A DNA stretch of 64,000 nucleotides from Naumannella cuiyingiana (GCF_013408305.1 NZ_JACBZS010000001.1:1488001-1552000), one strand, 5' to 3'. Shown: positions 1 to 10,561, numbered from the stretch's first letter. A program made the numbers and translations. Notes: generated by a model from the letters alone, not told the origin.

Positions 1-3000
1 CAGGCTGAGCGAGCGGGCCGGGTCGAAGGTGCTCAACGCGCTGTCGTCATCGCTGACGGGCTCGCCATCGGCGCCGCGCCCGGTGGCCGTCGCGTCGTTG
101 GCCACCCGCCGGTTGTTGATGTCGGCCTGGGTCAGCTCGTAGGAACCGGAGCACGTGGTCGATTCGCCCGGGCCGAGCCTGGTGGTCGGACACGTCACGC
201 CGGTGTCGCCGAGCAACGAGTCGTCCACGGCCAGGTCGGTCACGGACGTCGTGCCGGTGTTGGTGATCGTGAACGTGTAGTCGATCTTGTCGCCCGCGTC
301 GAGCCGATTGCTGTTGTTGGCATCGACCGGAGTGCCGGCCTGCTTGTCCAGAACGATCGTGGCCTCGCGCGGCACCGTCGTGGTCTCGGTGTCGGTGGCC
401 TTCACGGCGACACCGAGCGGCGGCGTACCCGAGGCGGTGGCGGTGTTCTCCACCTCACCGGAGTCCACATCCGCCTGGCTCAGCATGTAGCTCGCGGTGC
501 AGGTGACCTCCTGACCCGGGTCGAGGGTCGTGTTCGGGCAGGTCACAGCGCCGACCTTCGGGTCGTTCACGCCGACCTCGGTCAGCGTGACCGAGCCGGT
601 GTTGCGGACCACGAAGGTGTAGTCGATCCGCTCGCCGGACTCGATCCGCCCGTCGCCGTCGACATCGACCGGGTCACTGCTGCGCTTGTCCAGGGAGAGC
701 TGGGGCTTGGCGTCGATCGGCGTGGTCACCGAGTCGGTGGCGCTGGCGGGCTGATCGTTCGGCCCGACCGCGGACGCCGTGGCCGTGTTGCGCACCTGAC
801 CCGCGTTCGCCTCGGCGAGTGTGAGCGTGTGGCTGCCCGTGCAGGTGACCGACTTGCCCGGATCGAGCGGCCCGGTCGGGCAGGTCACGTTCGGCACCAG
901 CGGGTCGCTGATCGAGATCTGGTCCACCGTGCTCGGGCCCGTGTTGGTGACCTCGAAGGTGTAGTCGATCCGGTCTCCCGCGTCGGGACCGTTGTCGTCC
1001 AGGTCGACGACGCCGCCGCCGCTCTTGACCAGCCCGATCTCGGGCTTGTTCGCCAGCCGCGCCTGCGCGTCGTCGGATCGCTCCAGCGTCGTGCCGTCCG
1101 GCGCCTGGATGCTCAGGGTCGCGGTGTTGTCGACGACGCCGGCGTCCACGTCGGCCTGCTTGAGCGTGTACTGGCCCTGGCAGGTCGCGCTGGTGCCTGG
1201 CGCGACGTTGTTGAACGTGCAGTCGGGCACGGTGCCGCCGAGCAGCGGGTCGTCGATCGTCCCGGAGTTGAGCGTGACGTTGCCCGTGTTGCGGACGCTG
1301 AAGGTGTAGTTGACCACGTCGCCCGCCGCGATCCGGCCGTCACCATTGGCGTCGGTGAAGGAGGCCACCTGCTTGCTGAACGTCGCGTTCGGTGCCCCGG
1401 GCATCGGCTGGATGTGATCCCCGGTGGCGCTGATCGGCGTACCGTCCGGGGTCTGCCCGATGCCGGTCGCCACATTGCGCAGCGAGCCCGCGTCGATGTC
1501 CGTCTGGCTGATCCGGTACTCGCCGGTGCAGGTCATCGTCGCGCTCGGGATCAGGTTGGGCCGAGGACAGCTCGTGCCGGCCGGGAGCAGGGAGTCCTCC
1601 ACCCGGATGAAGTCGATCGTCACATTGCCGGTGTTCGTGATCGCGAACGTGTAGCGCAGCAGGTCGCCCTCGCTGAGCCGTCCGTCGGAGTCGGCGTCGA
1701 CGACCTCGCCGACGTCCTTTGTCAGCGTCATCCCGGGCTCCGCGGGCAGCGCGACCCTGGCGGTGGCGTCATCGCTGACCGGATTGCCCGTCGGGGGTGT
1801 GCCCGACACGGACGCGTTGTTGGTCACCGAGCCGGCGTCGAGATCGCGCTGGGTGATCGTGTAGCGGGCCGTGCAGGTCATCTCCTCGTCCGGCGCGAGC
1901 GATGTCGTGGGGCAGGCCACCAGCGCGCCGAGGCGCGGGTCAGCGATCACGACGTCGGTCAGCGTGACGTTGCCGGTGTTGTGGACGACGAAGTCGTAGA
2001 CGGCCTGGTCGCCGCGGTCGACCCGACCCGGCTGCGAGTACGGCCCGAAGTTGACATCCACGACCTCGCGGACCGACTTGTCCAGCGAGATCGCCGGCCC
2101 GGGGGTGATCGGCACGTCGGTGGAGTCGGTGGAGCTGATGGTCTCCCCGCTCGGGTCCACCGCGACGGCGGTCGCCACGTTGGCGACGCTGCCGGCGTCG
2201 ATGTCGTCCTGGGTGATCACGTAGCTGGCGGTGCAGGTGACGGTACGCAGCGGCGCCACGTCGGTCACCGGACAGTCCACCGCGGCCTGCTCGTCGAGCA
2301 CCTCGAGCAGCCGCAGGGTGCGGTTGCCCTCGTTGGTGACCACGAAGGTGTAGTCGATCCGATCGCCCGCATCGATCCGGCCGTTGTTGCCGGCGTCCAC
2401 CAGCACGGCCTGCTTGTCCAGGGTCATCTTCTTGATCTCGGGCAGCGTCGAGGTGGTCCGGTCCACGCTCTCCACGCGCTCACCGCGCGGCGACGTGCCG
2501 CTCGCGGTCGCGACGTTGATCACCTCGCCGGCGTCCAGGTCGGGCTGGGTCAGCGTGTAGTCGAGGACGCAGGTGGCGCTCTGCCCCGGATCGAGATTCG
2601 CCGGCGGGCAACTGATCGGGCCGATCCGCGGATCGCTCACCGCGATCCCGGAGATCCGGGTGTTGCCGTTGTTGGTGATCACGAAGGTGTAGCGGATCGT
2701 GTCGCCCGCGTCGATCCGGTCGTTGTTGTTGGCATCGATCGGGGCGCTGGCCTGCTTGTCGAGCTGGATCGCCGGCCCCTGGGTGATCGGCACGCTGGTC
2801 TCGTCGGCCGCCCGAACCGACTGGTCCCCGGGCGCGTTGGCGCTCACCTGGGCACGGTTGTCCACCGAGCCCGAGTCGATGTCGTCCTGGCTGAGCGTGT
2901 AGGTGGCCGTGCACTCGATGCTGCCGCCCGGCGCGAGCGCACCTGTCGGGCAGTTCACCGCGCCGATCTTCGGGTCGCTGATGGTGACCGTGTCCAGCGT

Positions 3001-6000
3001 GACGTTGCCGCTGTTGGTCACCACGAACCGGTAGTCGATCGTGTCCCCGCGATCGGTGCGACCCGAGTTGTTCGCATCGACGATCGGGCCGGCCTGCTTG
3101 TCCAGCGCGATCCCGGGATCGCGCGTCAGCGTCACCGTCGCGTCATCGGCGGCGCTGGCAGTCGTCCCGGTCGGGGAGACCCCGGTCACGCTGGCGTTGT
3201 TGATCACTTCGCCGGCGTTGAGGTCCTCGATGGTCAGCGCGTGCGAGCCGGTGCAGGTGATCGACTCACCCGGCGCGATCGTCCGCGTCGGGCAGCTCAG
3301 CGTGCCCTGGACCAGCGGGTCGGTCAGGGTGACGTTGTTCAGCGTCGTCGCGCCCGTATTGGTGATCACGAACGTGTAGTCGACCGTGTCACCGGCGTCG
3401 TCTCGGCCGGACTCGTTGGTGTCCACGACCCCGCCCGCACGCTTGTCCAACGTCATCGTGGTGGTGACGTCGAGCTCGCGCTCGGCCGTCGCGCTGTCGG
3501 AGGCGGTGCCGGAGCCGTTCGCGCCCTGGCCGGTCGCGGTGGCCTCGTTGAGCACCGTGCCGGCGTCGATGTCGGCCTGGGTCAGCGTGTAGGTCGCGGT
3601 ACAGGTGCGCGTCTTGCCCGGATCGAGCGCGCCGGGCGGGCAGGTCACGTCGGTGATCTTCGGGTCGTTGATCGCCAACGCCTCAAGCGTCACATTGCCG
3701 GTGTTGGTGATCACGAACGTGTAGGCAATCGTGTCGCCGGCGTCGGTCCGTTGCGTGTTGTTCGCATCGGCCGGCGCGGCCGCGGACTTGGTCAGGTCCA
3801 GCGCGGGCGTCCGCGCGAGCGGGGTGCTCGTGTCGTCGGTCGCCGTCTCGGTGCCACCGAAGGACGAGGTCGCCGTGGCGGTGGCGGTGTTGTCGCGCAC
3901 CCCGGCGTCGATGTCGGCCTGGGTGAGCGTGTAGGTGAAGGAGCCACAGCGCATGGAGTCGCGCGGGCGCAGCGTACCGATGTCGCCCTGCGGGCAGGTC
4001 AGATCACCGCCGAGCAACGGGTCGCTCAGCACGACGTCGTCGAGCGTGGCGTTGCCGGGGTTGCTGACGAACAGGTCGTAGTCGATGGTGTCGCCGGCGT
4101 TCAGCACGCCGTCGCCGTTGGCATCGACCACATCGCCCGCGACCTTGTCGAGCTGGATCTGCGCCGCGTCCGCGACCGGCACCTCGGTGCTGTCGGTGCT
4201 GTCGACCGTGGCGCCGGTCGGCGACTCCGCCTCGACGGTCGCGGTGTTCTCGACGGTTCCGGCGTCAATGTCGGCCTGGGTCAGCGTGTAGGTGGCGGTG
4301 CACGAGGCCGACTCGCCGGGCGCCAGGGGCCGGATGGTGCAGTCGAGCTCCGGCAGCCGCGGGTCGGCGACGACGATGTTGCTCAGGGTCTGGTTACCCG
4401 AGTTGGTGACCACGAAGGTGTAGCTGATCGTGTCACCCTCGTCGTCGACCTCGGAGCCGTTGGCGTCGGCGATGGCGCTCGCCTGCTTGTCGAGCGAGAT
4501 CGCCGGCGCGACGTCCAGCTCGCGTTCGGCGCTCGCGGTATCGCTCGGCTGCTCGCCGTCCGGGGCACGGCCCGTTGCGGTCGCGGTGTTCTCGACGATC
4601 CCGGCGTCGATGTCGGCCTGGGTCAGCGTGTAGGTCGCGGTGCACGTGACGGGTACGCCCGGCTCCAGCGTCGCCGCCTGCGGGCAGGCCACCGCCCCAC
4701 CGAGCAGCGTGTCGGTCAGCGTGACGTTGCTCAGCGTGACGCTGCCGGTGTTGGTGACCACGAAGGTGTAGGTGATGGTGTCGCCGGGGCTCAGTTCGCC
4801 CGAGCCGTCGTCGACCACCGGTCCGGCCGTCTTCGTCAGGTCGATCGACTCGACCGGGGTGATCTCAGTGCTGGTCGTGTCGGTCGCCTCGACCGGTTCG
4901 CCGTCCGGGTCGGTGCCGGCGGCCGTGGCGGTGTTGTCCACGAGGCCGCTGTTCACGTCGGCCTGGGTGATCGTGTAGGTGACCGAGCCGCAGTCATGGG
5001 AATCGCCCGCCGCGAGGCTGGCCACGGAGCAGTTCAGGGCCGGCACACGCGGGTCGGTCACCGTGACGTTGTCGATCGTGCGGGCGCCGACATTGGAGAC
5101 GACGAAGCTGTAGCTGATCGTGTCGCCCGCATCGATCCGGCCGTTGCCGTTGGCGTCCACCGGGTCGGCCGCCGTCTTGTCCAGGCTGAGCTGGGACTCG
5201 GCATCCAGCGGTGTGGTGGTCGAATCGGTCCGCTCCAGCGGGTCGGAGCCGGGCGCGGTCGCCGTCGCGGTCGCGGTGTTGACCTTCTCACCGCTCGGGT
5301 CGTCCAGGTCGGCCGCGGTCAGGGTGTAGGTGGCCTGACAGGTCGCCCGCGCCCCCGGCGCGAGCGTGGTCGGGCAGCCCGTCGGGTCGACGAGCGAGTC
5401 GTCCAGCGCAATGTCGCTGAGGGTGACCGTGCCGGTGTTCTCGAACACGAAGGTGTAGGTGATCGTGTCACCGGCATCCACCACGCCGGAGTCGTTCGTG
5501 TCCTGCACCGAGCTGGCCTGCTTGTCGAAGCTCAGGTCGGCGCGCCGGGGGATGTCCAGCCGGTTGGCGTCGGTGGCGCTGACGGTCTCGCCGCCGGGCC
5601 GCGTGCCCCGCACGGTGGCGCTGTTGTTCACCACGCCCGCGTCGACATCGGTCTGGGTCAGGGTGTAGGTCGCCGTGCAGGTGACCGACTGGCCCGGCGC
5701 CAGCGGGTCGGTCGGGCAGCTCGCCCCACCGGTACGCGCGTCATCGATCGTCACGCCGCGCAGGGTCTCGTTGCCGGTATTGGTGACCAGGAAGCTGTAG
5801 GTGACGGTGTCGCCCGCGTCGGGCCCGTTGCCGTCGGCGTCGACGATGGGTCCCGCGGTCTTGTCCAGCGCGATGGAGGCGGTCGTCTCGAGCCTGGTCG
5901 TAGCCGTGGCGTTCGCGGTGACGTTCGGGCCGCTCGGCGGGGTGCCCTGGACGGTCGCGGCGTTGACCACCGACCGGTTGTCGATGTCGGTCTGGGTCAG

Positions 6001-9000
6001 GGTGTAGTTGCCGGTACAGGTGGTCTGGGCGCCGGGCTGCAGCGGCGCGGTCGGACAGGTCACGCCGGGAATCAGGTTGTCGGCGACCTGGATCGCGGTC
6101 AGGGTCTGGTTGCCCGTGTTGGTGACCGTGAACGTGTAGGGCAGCGTGTCGCCCTCGTCGGTCCCGTTGTTGTCGTTGTCGACCAGCGTGCCGGCGCGCT
6201 TGGTCAGCGCGATGCCCGCGCGTACCGGCAGGTCGAGCGTGTCCGTTCCGGTCGCGGTGACGGCCGCACCGCCGGAGGCCGGCGTACCGCTGACGGTCGC
6301 CTGGTTGACGACGCGTGCGGCATTGAAATCGGCCTGGGTCAGCACATACGTGCCGGTGCAGGTGACCTGCTGACCGGGCGCCAGGGTGGCCGGGCAGTTG
6401 GTCTGTGCCACCCGGTTGTCGGTCAACGTGACGCTGTTCAGCGTCACGTTGCCGGTGTTGGTCAGCGTGAACCGGTAGGTGACCGTGTCGCCGGCATTGA
6501 CGCTGTTGGAGTTGTTGGTATCGGCGATCGTCGGGGCGTGGGTCTTGACCAGCGTGATCCCGGCGACCACCGGCAGCGGTACGCGCGCCGTCGCGGGAGC
6601 GGTGACCGGATCACCCGTCGGCGGCTGGCCGGTGGCGGTCGCCTGGTTGTCCACCCGGCCCAGGTCGATGTCGGCCTGGGTCAGCCGGTAGGTGGCGGTG
6701 CAGGTGGTCGACGCGTTCGGCGCGAGCGTCGTGGTCGGGCAGTTGACCGGGGCCGCCTTCGGATCGTTCACGCCGACCGCGGTCAGGGTGACGTTGCCGG
6801 TGTTGGTGACCACGAAGGTGTAGCTGATCGTCTCGTTGACGTCGGCGCGCTGGTTGTTGTTCGCGTCGTTGAACGTGCCCGACTTCGTCATCGCCAGCCT
6901 CGCCTGCGGCGGCAGCGGGGTGGTCTGCGTGTCGTTCGAGCTGACCGGGACGTTGCCGGGCGCGGTGCCGCGGACGGTGGCCGTATTGGTCACGGCGCCG
7001 GCGTCGATGTCGGTCTGGGTGATGGTGTAGCTACCGGTGCAGGTGCCGGTCGCGCCCGGCGCCAGGGTGGCCGGACAGGTGAGCGGCCCTGGGACCCGGG
7101 TGTCGGTCACGGTCACACCGCTCAGGGTGACCGCTCCGGTGTTGGTCACCAGGAAGCGGTAGTTGATCACATCGCCCGGGCGCACGATGTTGGGATCGGC
7201 CTGGGTGATCCCGACGAGCTGCTTGTCGATCGTCACCGAGGGCGAACTCGCCACGGTCTTCGTCGCGCTCGCCGTGCGCGAGAGCTGCTGGCCGTTGGTG
7301 GCGGTGCCGCGCGCGGTGGCGGTGTTGTCGACCTTGCCGGCATCGACCTCGGCCTGGGTGATCGTGTGCGAGCCCGTACAGGTCGCCGTGCCGCCGGGGG
7401 CGAGGCTGGTCGCCGTGCAGGTGACCGGCCCGTTCAACTGCGAGTCGCTGATCGTCAGGTTGTTGATCGTCGCCGAGCCCGTGTTCACGATGGTGAACAC
7501 GTAGTCGATCCGGTCACCCGCGTCCTGGCGGCGGTTGTTGTTGGCGTCCACCACGTCGCCCGCCTGCTTGGCGAAGGTCATCGCGGCGGTCGACGTCAGC
7601 GTCCGCTGGTCGCCGTCGCTGCCCGTGACCGTTTCGCCGGTGGGCGTACGCGAGGTCACGCTGGCGGTGTTCTGCACGCCGCCCGCGTCCATGTCGGCCT
7701 GGGTGATCCGATAGGTGGCGGTGCAGGTGATCTTGGCGCCCGGGTCGATCGAGGTCGCCGGACAGGTGACCGGGACCTTGGGGTCGTTGACCGCAACCTG
7801 GCTGAGCGTCACATTGCCGGTGTTGGTGATCACCACCGTGTACGCGATCGTGTCGCCGGCGTCCTGGCGGCCGTTGCCGTTGGCGTCGTTCACCGCAGCC
7901 GAGGACTTGTCCACCGAGAGCCCCGGGCGGGCAGGCAGGTCGACCCGCGCGGTGGCCGGACCGGCGGTCACCGTCTGGCCGGTCGGCGCGGTGCCACTCA
8001 CCGTGGCCGAGTTGTCCACCCCGCCGGCATTCGCGTTGGCCACGGTCACCGTGTAGGTGGCCGTACAGGTCGTCGACTGGCCCTGCCCGAGACTGGTCCT
8101 GTCGCAGCGGATCTGACCCATCCCGGGCAGCGGATCGTTGATCGCGATGTTGTTGATCGTCACGCTGCCGGTGTTACGCACCGTGAACGTGTAGGTGACG
8201 ATGTCATTCGGCCCCGGCACGCCGTCGCCGTTGTCCTTCGTGATGGCGGCGGTCTTGGTCAGCGAGAGGCTGCGCGTCGTGTCGAGCGGCTGGGAGGTGG
8301 GCGACACGGTCGAGGTGATCGGGGTGTGGCCCGACGGCGTACCCGTCGCGGTGGCAGAGTTGTCGGCCCGGCCGGCGTCCACATCGGCCTGCGTGATCGT
8401 GTAGGTGCCCGTGCAGGTCATACTCGCCCCGCCCGCCAGGGTCGTCTGCGGACAGTTGACGGTGGCGATCTTCGGGTCGTTCACCCCGACCGAGGTCATC
8501 ACGGCGGTGCCCGTGTTGCGCACCACGAACCGGTAGTTGATCGTGTCGCCGACATTGAGCCTGTTGTCGCTGCCGGGACTGGTGCTGGCGATCGACTTGG
8601 TCAACGAGATCCCGGCCGTCTGGGTCGAGGTCGACGTCGTCTGCGAGGTGGACGTCAGGACGGTCGAGCTGGGCGACCAGGTGTAGGTCGTCTGCGCCGT
8701 GTTGCCGACGTTGGTGCCGCTGGTCGTGCCGGAGTTGACCCTGACCCGGAAGGTCAGGGTGGCCGATTCGCCGGGTTCCAGATCTCCCCCCGCGCTGCTG
8801 GTCGCCCCGGCGCCCACGTTGGCGGTGACCGTGCCGCTCGCGAACTGGGCGGGGTCGTCGCCGCTCGCGTCGGTCCTGGCCGTGCCGTCGATCCGGATCG
8901 ACCCGGGCACGTAGGTGGTGTTCGCGGGGATCTGGTCGGTGATCTGGGTCAGCGAGGCCGGCGACCCACCGTTGTTGGTCGCCTTGACCGTGTACTCGAG

Positions 9001-9846
9001 CACGTCGCCCGGCAGCGTCACCGCCGTCGTGCTGGTCACATTGCGGACCTGCTTGTCGGTCACCACGCACGGCGAGTTGCCGAACTCGATGTCGTCCAGG
9101 AAGTTGCCGAGCGTCACGCCACCACTGCCGCTGATCGCCTCGAAACCGAACGCCGTCTGGGTCTGGCCCGCCGGGACGACATAGGTGCCCGTGTAGCGCA
9201 CCCACCCGGCATCGGACGTCGTGATACTGGTCGATGTCGAGCCGTTCGGGTAGGTCGCCGGCTGCGCCGGGTTACTGCGGACCGTACCGTCGGTGGTGTT
9301 GGCGCCGATCTTCACCTGCATGGTGTTCGTCTGATCGCCCGCAATGCTGTTCGTGCTGCGGGCCCGGTGGTAGAGCGACCAGCGCATGATCTGGCCGGGC
9401 ACCGTCGGCAGCACCTGGTAGAGCATCGACGCCTGGTTGGCGTTCAGCTCGGCCCACTGCGAGCCGGCCTGCGCCGAGATGGGCAGGTTGCCGTTGGCGG
9501 TCTGCACATTGCCGCCGTTGCGCCAGTACTCGACCTTGCCGTCGGTGGCGGTGGTCAACCACTGCAGGCCGGCGGCACCCTCGCTGATGTTGGCGCCCGC
9601 TCCGGCGGCGACCACCGGGCTCTCGAAGCTGCCGTTCTGCAGCACGATCGGGTCCGGGCACGAGGTCGGGTCCTGGTCCGCCCGCGCCACCGGCGGCGGC
9701 GGGACGAGCGGGTTGTCGCGCGGCGCGAGCGCCTGGCCGAGGTTGATGCCGATGCCCAGGGTGCCGACCAGCGCGAGGACGAGACACATCCGCACAGCGG
9801 TGCCCAGCACCCCCGCGCGTCGCGCCCAACGCCGCATCGCCCGCAT
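1..9846 (-). CDS. Giant secreted DUF11/DUF7507 repeat protein (3' end outside window)
   Basis: The reading frame stays open for 3282 codons and runs off the window, so the C-terminus and any cell-wall anchor are not visible. The N-terminus has a basic stretch (MRAMRRWARR) and a hydrophobic segment at about residues 14-34, which I read as a signal peptide or anchor. Residues about 60-240 form a globular domain beginning with an NGSFESP motif, typical of jelly-roll/carbohydrate-binding-like modules. A DUF11-like linker unit follows, then at least 25 tandem repeats of about 114 residues. Each repeat reads roughly K-x-A, a D-x-N/D-x-N/D-G acidic loop, AGDTI-x-Y-x-F-VVTNTGN, a CP...LxPGxxxTC cysteine pair, YTLTQADIDAG and NTATAxG. 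Such proteins are usually extracellular adhesins or surface stalks. The start is the ATG right after an in-frame TAG; a second ATG lies three codons on. The lipoprotein gene 68 bp upstream may be co-transcribed. Confidence 0.92.
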   Translation of the reverse strand, partial: MRAMRRWARRAGVLGTAVRMCLVLALVGTLGIGINLGQALAPRDNPLVPPPPVARADQDPTSCPDPIVLQNGSFESPVVAAGAGANISEGAAGLQWLTTATDGKVEYWRNGGNVQTANGNLPISAQAGSQWAELNANQASMLYQVLPTVPGQIMRWSLYHRARSTNSIAGDQTNTMQVKIGANTTDGTVRSNPAQPATYPNGSTSTSITTSDAGWVRYTGTYVVPAGQTQTAFGFEAISGSGGVTLGNFLDDIEFGNSPCVVTDKQVRNVTSTTAVTLPGDVLEYTVKATNNGGSPASLTQITDQIPANTTYVPGSIRIDGTARTDASGDDPAQFASGTVTANVGAGATSSAGGDLEPGESATLTFRVRVNSGTTSGTNVGNTAQTTYTWSPSSTVLTSTSQTTSTSTQTAGISLTKSIASTSPGSDNRLNVGDTINYRFVVRNTGTAVMTSVGVNDPKIATVNCPQTTLAGGASMTCTGTYTITQADVDAGRADNSATATGTPSGHTPITSTVSPTSQPLDTTRSLSLTKTAAITKDNGDGVPGPNDIVTYTFTVRNTGSVTINNIAINDPLPGMGQIRCDRTSLGQGQSTTCTATYTVTVANANAGGVDNSATVSGTAPTGQTVTAGPATARVDLPARPGLSVDKSSAAVNDANGNGRQDAGDTIAYTVVITNTGNVTLSQVAVNDPKVPVTCPATSIDPGAKITCTATYRITQADMDAGGVQNTASVTSRTPTGETVTGSDGDQRTLTSTAAMTFAKQAGDVVDANNNRRQDAGDRIDYVFTIVNTGSATINNLTISDSQLNGPVTCTATSLAPGGTATCTGSHTITQAEVDAGKVDNTATARGTATNGQQLSRTASATKTVASSPSVTIDKQLVGITQADPNIVRPGDVINYRFLVTNTGAVTLSGVTVTDTRVPGPLTCPATLAPGATGTCTGSYTITQTDIDAGAVTNTATVRGTAPGNVPVSSNDTQTTPLPPQARLAMTKSGTFNDANNNQRADVNETISYTFVVTNTGNVTLTAVGVNDPKAAPVNCPTTTLAPNASTTCTATYRLTQADIDLGRVDNQATATGQPPTGDPVTAPATARVPLPVVAGITLVKTHAPTIADTNNSNSVNAGDTVTYRFTLTNTGNVTLNSVTLTDNRVAQTNCPATLAPGQQVTCTGTYVLTQADFNAARVVNQATVSGTPASGGAAVTATGTDTLDLPVRAGIALTKRAGTLVDNDNNGTDEGDTLPYTFTVTNTGNQTLTAIQVADNLIPGVTCPTAPLQPGAQTTCTGNYTLTQTDIDNRSVVNAATVQGTPPSGPNVTANATATTRLETTASIALDKTAGPIVDADGNGPDAGDTVTYSFLVTNTGNETLRGVTIDDARTGGASCPTDPLAPGQSVTCTATYTLTQTDVDAGVVNNSATVRGTRPGGETVSATDANRLDIPRRADLSFDKQASSVQDTNDSGVVDAGDTITYTFVFENTGTVTLSDIALDDSLVDPTGCPTTLAPGARATCQATYTLTAADLDDPSGEKVNTATATATAPGSDPLERTDSTTTPLDAESQLSLDKTAADPVDANGNGRIDAGDTISYSFVVSNVGARTIDNVTVTDPRVPALNCSVASLAAGDSHDCGSVTYTITQADVNSGLVDNTATAAGTDPDGEPVEATDTTSTEITPVESIDLTKTAGPVVDDGSGELSPGDTITYTFVVTNTGSVTLSNVTLTDTLLGGAVACPQAATLEPGVPVTCTATYTLTQADIDAGIVENTATATGRAPDGEQPSDTASAERELDVAPAISLDKQASAIADANGSEVDDEGDTISYTFVVTNSGNQTLSNIVVADPRLPELDCTIRPLAPGESASCTATYTLTQADIDAGTVENTATVEAESPTGATVDSTDSTEVPVADAAQIQLDKVAGDVVDANGDGVLNAGDTIDYDLFVSNPGNATLDDVVLSDPLLGGDLTCPQGDIGTLRPRDSMRCGSFTYTLTQADIDAGVRDNTATATATSSFGGTETATDDTSTPLARTPALDLTKSAAAPADANNTQRTDAGDTIAYTFVITNTGNVTLEALAINDPKITDVTCPPGALDPGKTRTCTATYTLTQADIDAGTVLNEATATGQGANGSGTASDSATAERELDVTTTMTLDKRAGGVVDTNESGRDDAGDTVDYTFVITNTGATTLNNVTLTDPLVQGTLSCPTRTIAPGESITCTGSHALTIEDLNAGEVINNASVTGVSPTGTTASAADDATVTLTRDPGIALDKQAGPIVDANNSGRTDRGDTIDYRFVVTNSGNVTLDTVTISDPKIGAVNCPTGALAPGGSIECTATYTLSQDDIDSGSVDNRAQVSANAPGDQSVRAADETSVPITQGPAIQLDKQASAPIDANNNDRIDAGDTIRYTFVITNNGNTRISGIAVSDPRIGPISCPPANLDPGQSATCVLDYTLTQPDLDAGEVINVATASGTSPRGERVESVDRTTSTLPEIKKMTLDKQAVLVDAGNNGRIDAGDRIDYTFVVTNEGNRTLRLLEVLDEQAAVDCPVTDVAPLRTVTCTASYVITQDDIDAGSVANVATAVAVDPSGETISSTDSTDVPITPGPAISLDKSVREVVDVNFGPYSQPGRVDRGDQAVYDFVVHNTGNVTLTDVVIADPRLGALVACPTTSLAPDEEMTCTARYTITQRDLDAGSVTNNASVSGTPPTGNPVSDDATARVALPAEPGMTLTKDVGEVVDADSDGRLSEGDLLRYTFAITNTGNVTIDFIRVEDSLLPAGTSCPRPNLIPSATMTCTGEYRISQTDIDAGSLRNVATGIGQTPDGTPISATGDHIQPMPGAPNATFSKQVASFTDANGDGRIAAGDVVNYTFSVRNTGNVTLNSGTIDDPLLGGTVPDCTFNNVAPGTSATCQGQYTLKQADVDAGVVDNTATLSIQAPDGTTLERSDDAQARLANKPEIGLVKSGGGVVDLDDNGPDAGDRIDYTFEVTNTGPSTVDQISISDPLVPNVTCPTGPLDPGKSVTCTGSHTLTLAEANAGQVRNTATASAVGPNDQPASATDSVTTPIDAKPQLSLDKRSSDPVDVDGDGRIESGERIDYTFVVRNTGSVTLTEVGVNDPKVGAVTCPNTTLDPGQEVTCTASYMLSQADVDSGEVENTATASGTPPLGVAVKATDTETTTVPREATIVLDKQAGTPVDANNSNRLDAGDKIDYTFTITNTGTTSVTDLAVDDSLLGDTGVTCPTTRLGPGESTTCSGSYELTQADINNRRVANDATATGRGADGEPVSDDDSALSTFDPARSLSL

Positions 9847-9914
9847 CTACCCGATTCCCCTCATCCCCTGCCGTCCCCCACAAGTCCGCCGGCCGCGCCG
9901 CGCGACCGGCCGCG

Positions 9915-10361
9915 TCAACTCTTGACTTCGCCGCGCTTGACGTTGAGCGAGCACTGGGCTGCGTCGCGGTCCAGCTTCGCGCTGATCTTCCAGTCCTTCG
10001 ACGTGCCCGCCTTCAGGCCCTTCACGACCGCGATCCCGCGGCCGTACACATCGAACGTCGAGTTCACCCAGCTGATCGTGATCACGTAGTCGGTCGTCTT
10101 GTCGGTGTTGTTGGTCACCTTGCCCGTGACCGTCTGCTCGCCGGCGTTGGTGCGGCACTCGCCCATCTCGGCATCGGAGCGGGCTCCCGCTTCCTTCTCG
10201 ATCTTGGGCGGCTCCGGCAGATTCGAGGGGGCAACCCGGTCGGGGTCCACGCCGGTCGGCACCGGGGGCGGCTCGGGGGACTGCCCGCCCGACCCGCACG
10301 CCGCAGCCCCGAGGAGCACGGTCGCGGCGGCGGCCGCGGCCAGCATCCGGCGATCCGGCAT
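9915..10361 (-). CDS. Small FxLYD-like lipoprotein
   Basis: Predicted 148-residue exported lipoprotein. The chosen ATG follows an AGGGGAG Shine-Dalgarno sequence about eight bases upstream; the open frame extends further, but that region has no protein-like signal. The N-terminus (MPDRRMLAAAAAATVLLGAAAC) is a lipoprotein signal with Cys at about residue 22, followed by a Gly/Ser/Pro-rich linker. The C-terminal half, with VTGKVTNNTDKTTDYVITISW and paired cysteines, resembles the Ig-like FxLYD domain, which mediates extracellular protein contacts. It is encoded directly upstream of the giant repeat protein on the same strand, so a shared transcript and a partner role at the cell surface are plausible but inferred. 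Confidence 0.8.
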   Translation of the reverse strand: MPDRRMLAAAAAATVLLGAAACGSGGQSPEPPPVPTGVDPDRVAPSNLPEPPKIEKEAGARSDAEMGECRTNAGEQTVTGKVTNNTDKTTDYVITISWVNSTFDVYGRGIAVVKGLKAGTSKDWKISAKLDRDAAQCSLNVKRGEVKS

Positions 10362-10561
10362 GAACACTCTCCCCTGCTCGTAATCTGTCCAGCACCCCGA
10401 CCTACCGAACGTCCGCGAGCACGGACGACAGTTGTGGTCTATCACACTGGTAACAGACCCGACAACGCACGCCGGCCGTCACCCGGGCGGAACGCTATCC
10501 CAACTCAGCAGTAACTTCCATCCCGCGCGGCACACCGAGACCACAACGAGATACTGGTCTC

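Noticed and set aside
829-10089. A 3086-codon open frame on the plus strand across the giant repeat gene
   Set aside because: It is the antisense shadow of the minus-strand repeat protein: Arg/Gly/Val/Asp-rich low-complexity translation, no domains or signal, and its openness follows from GC3 bias and repetition of the true gene.
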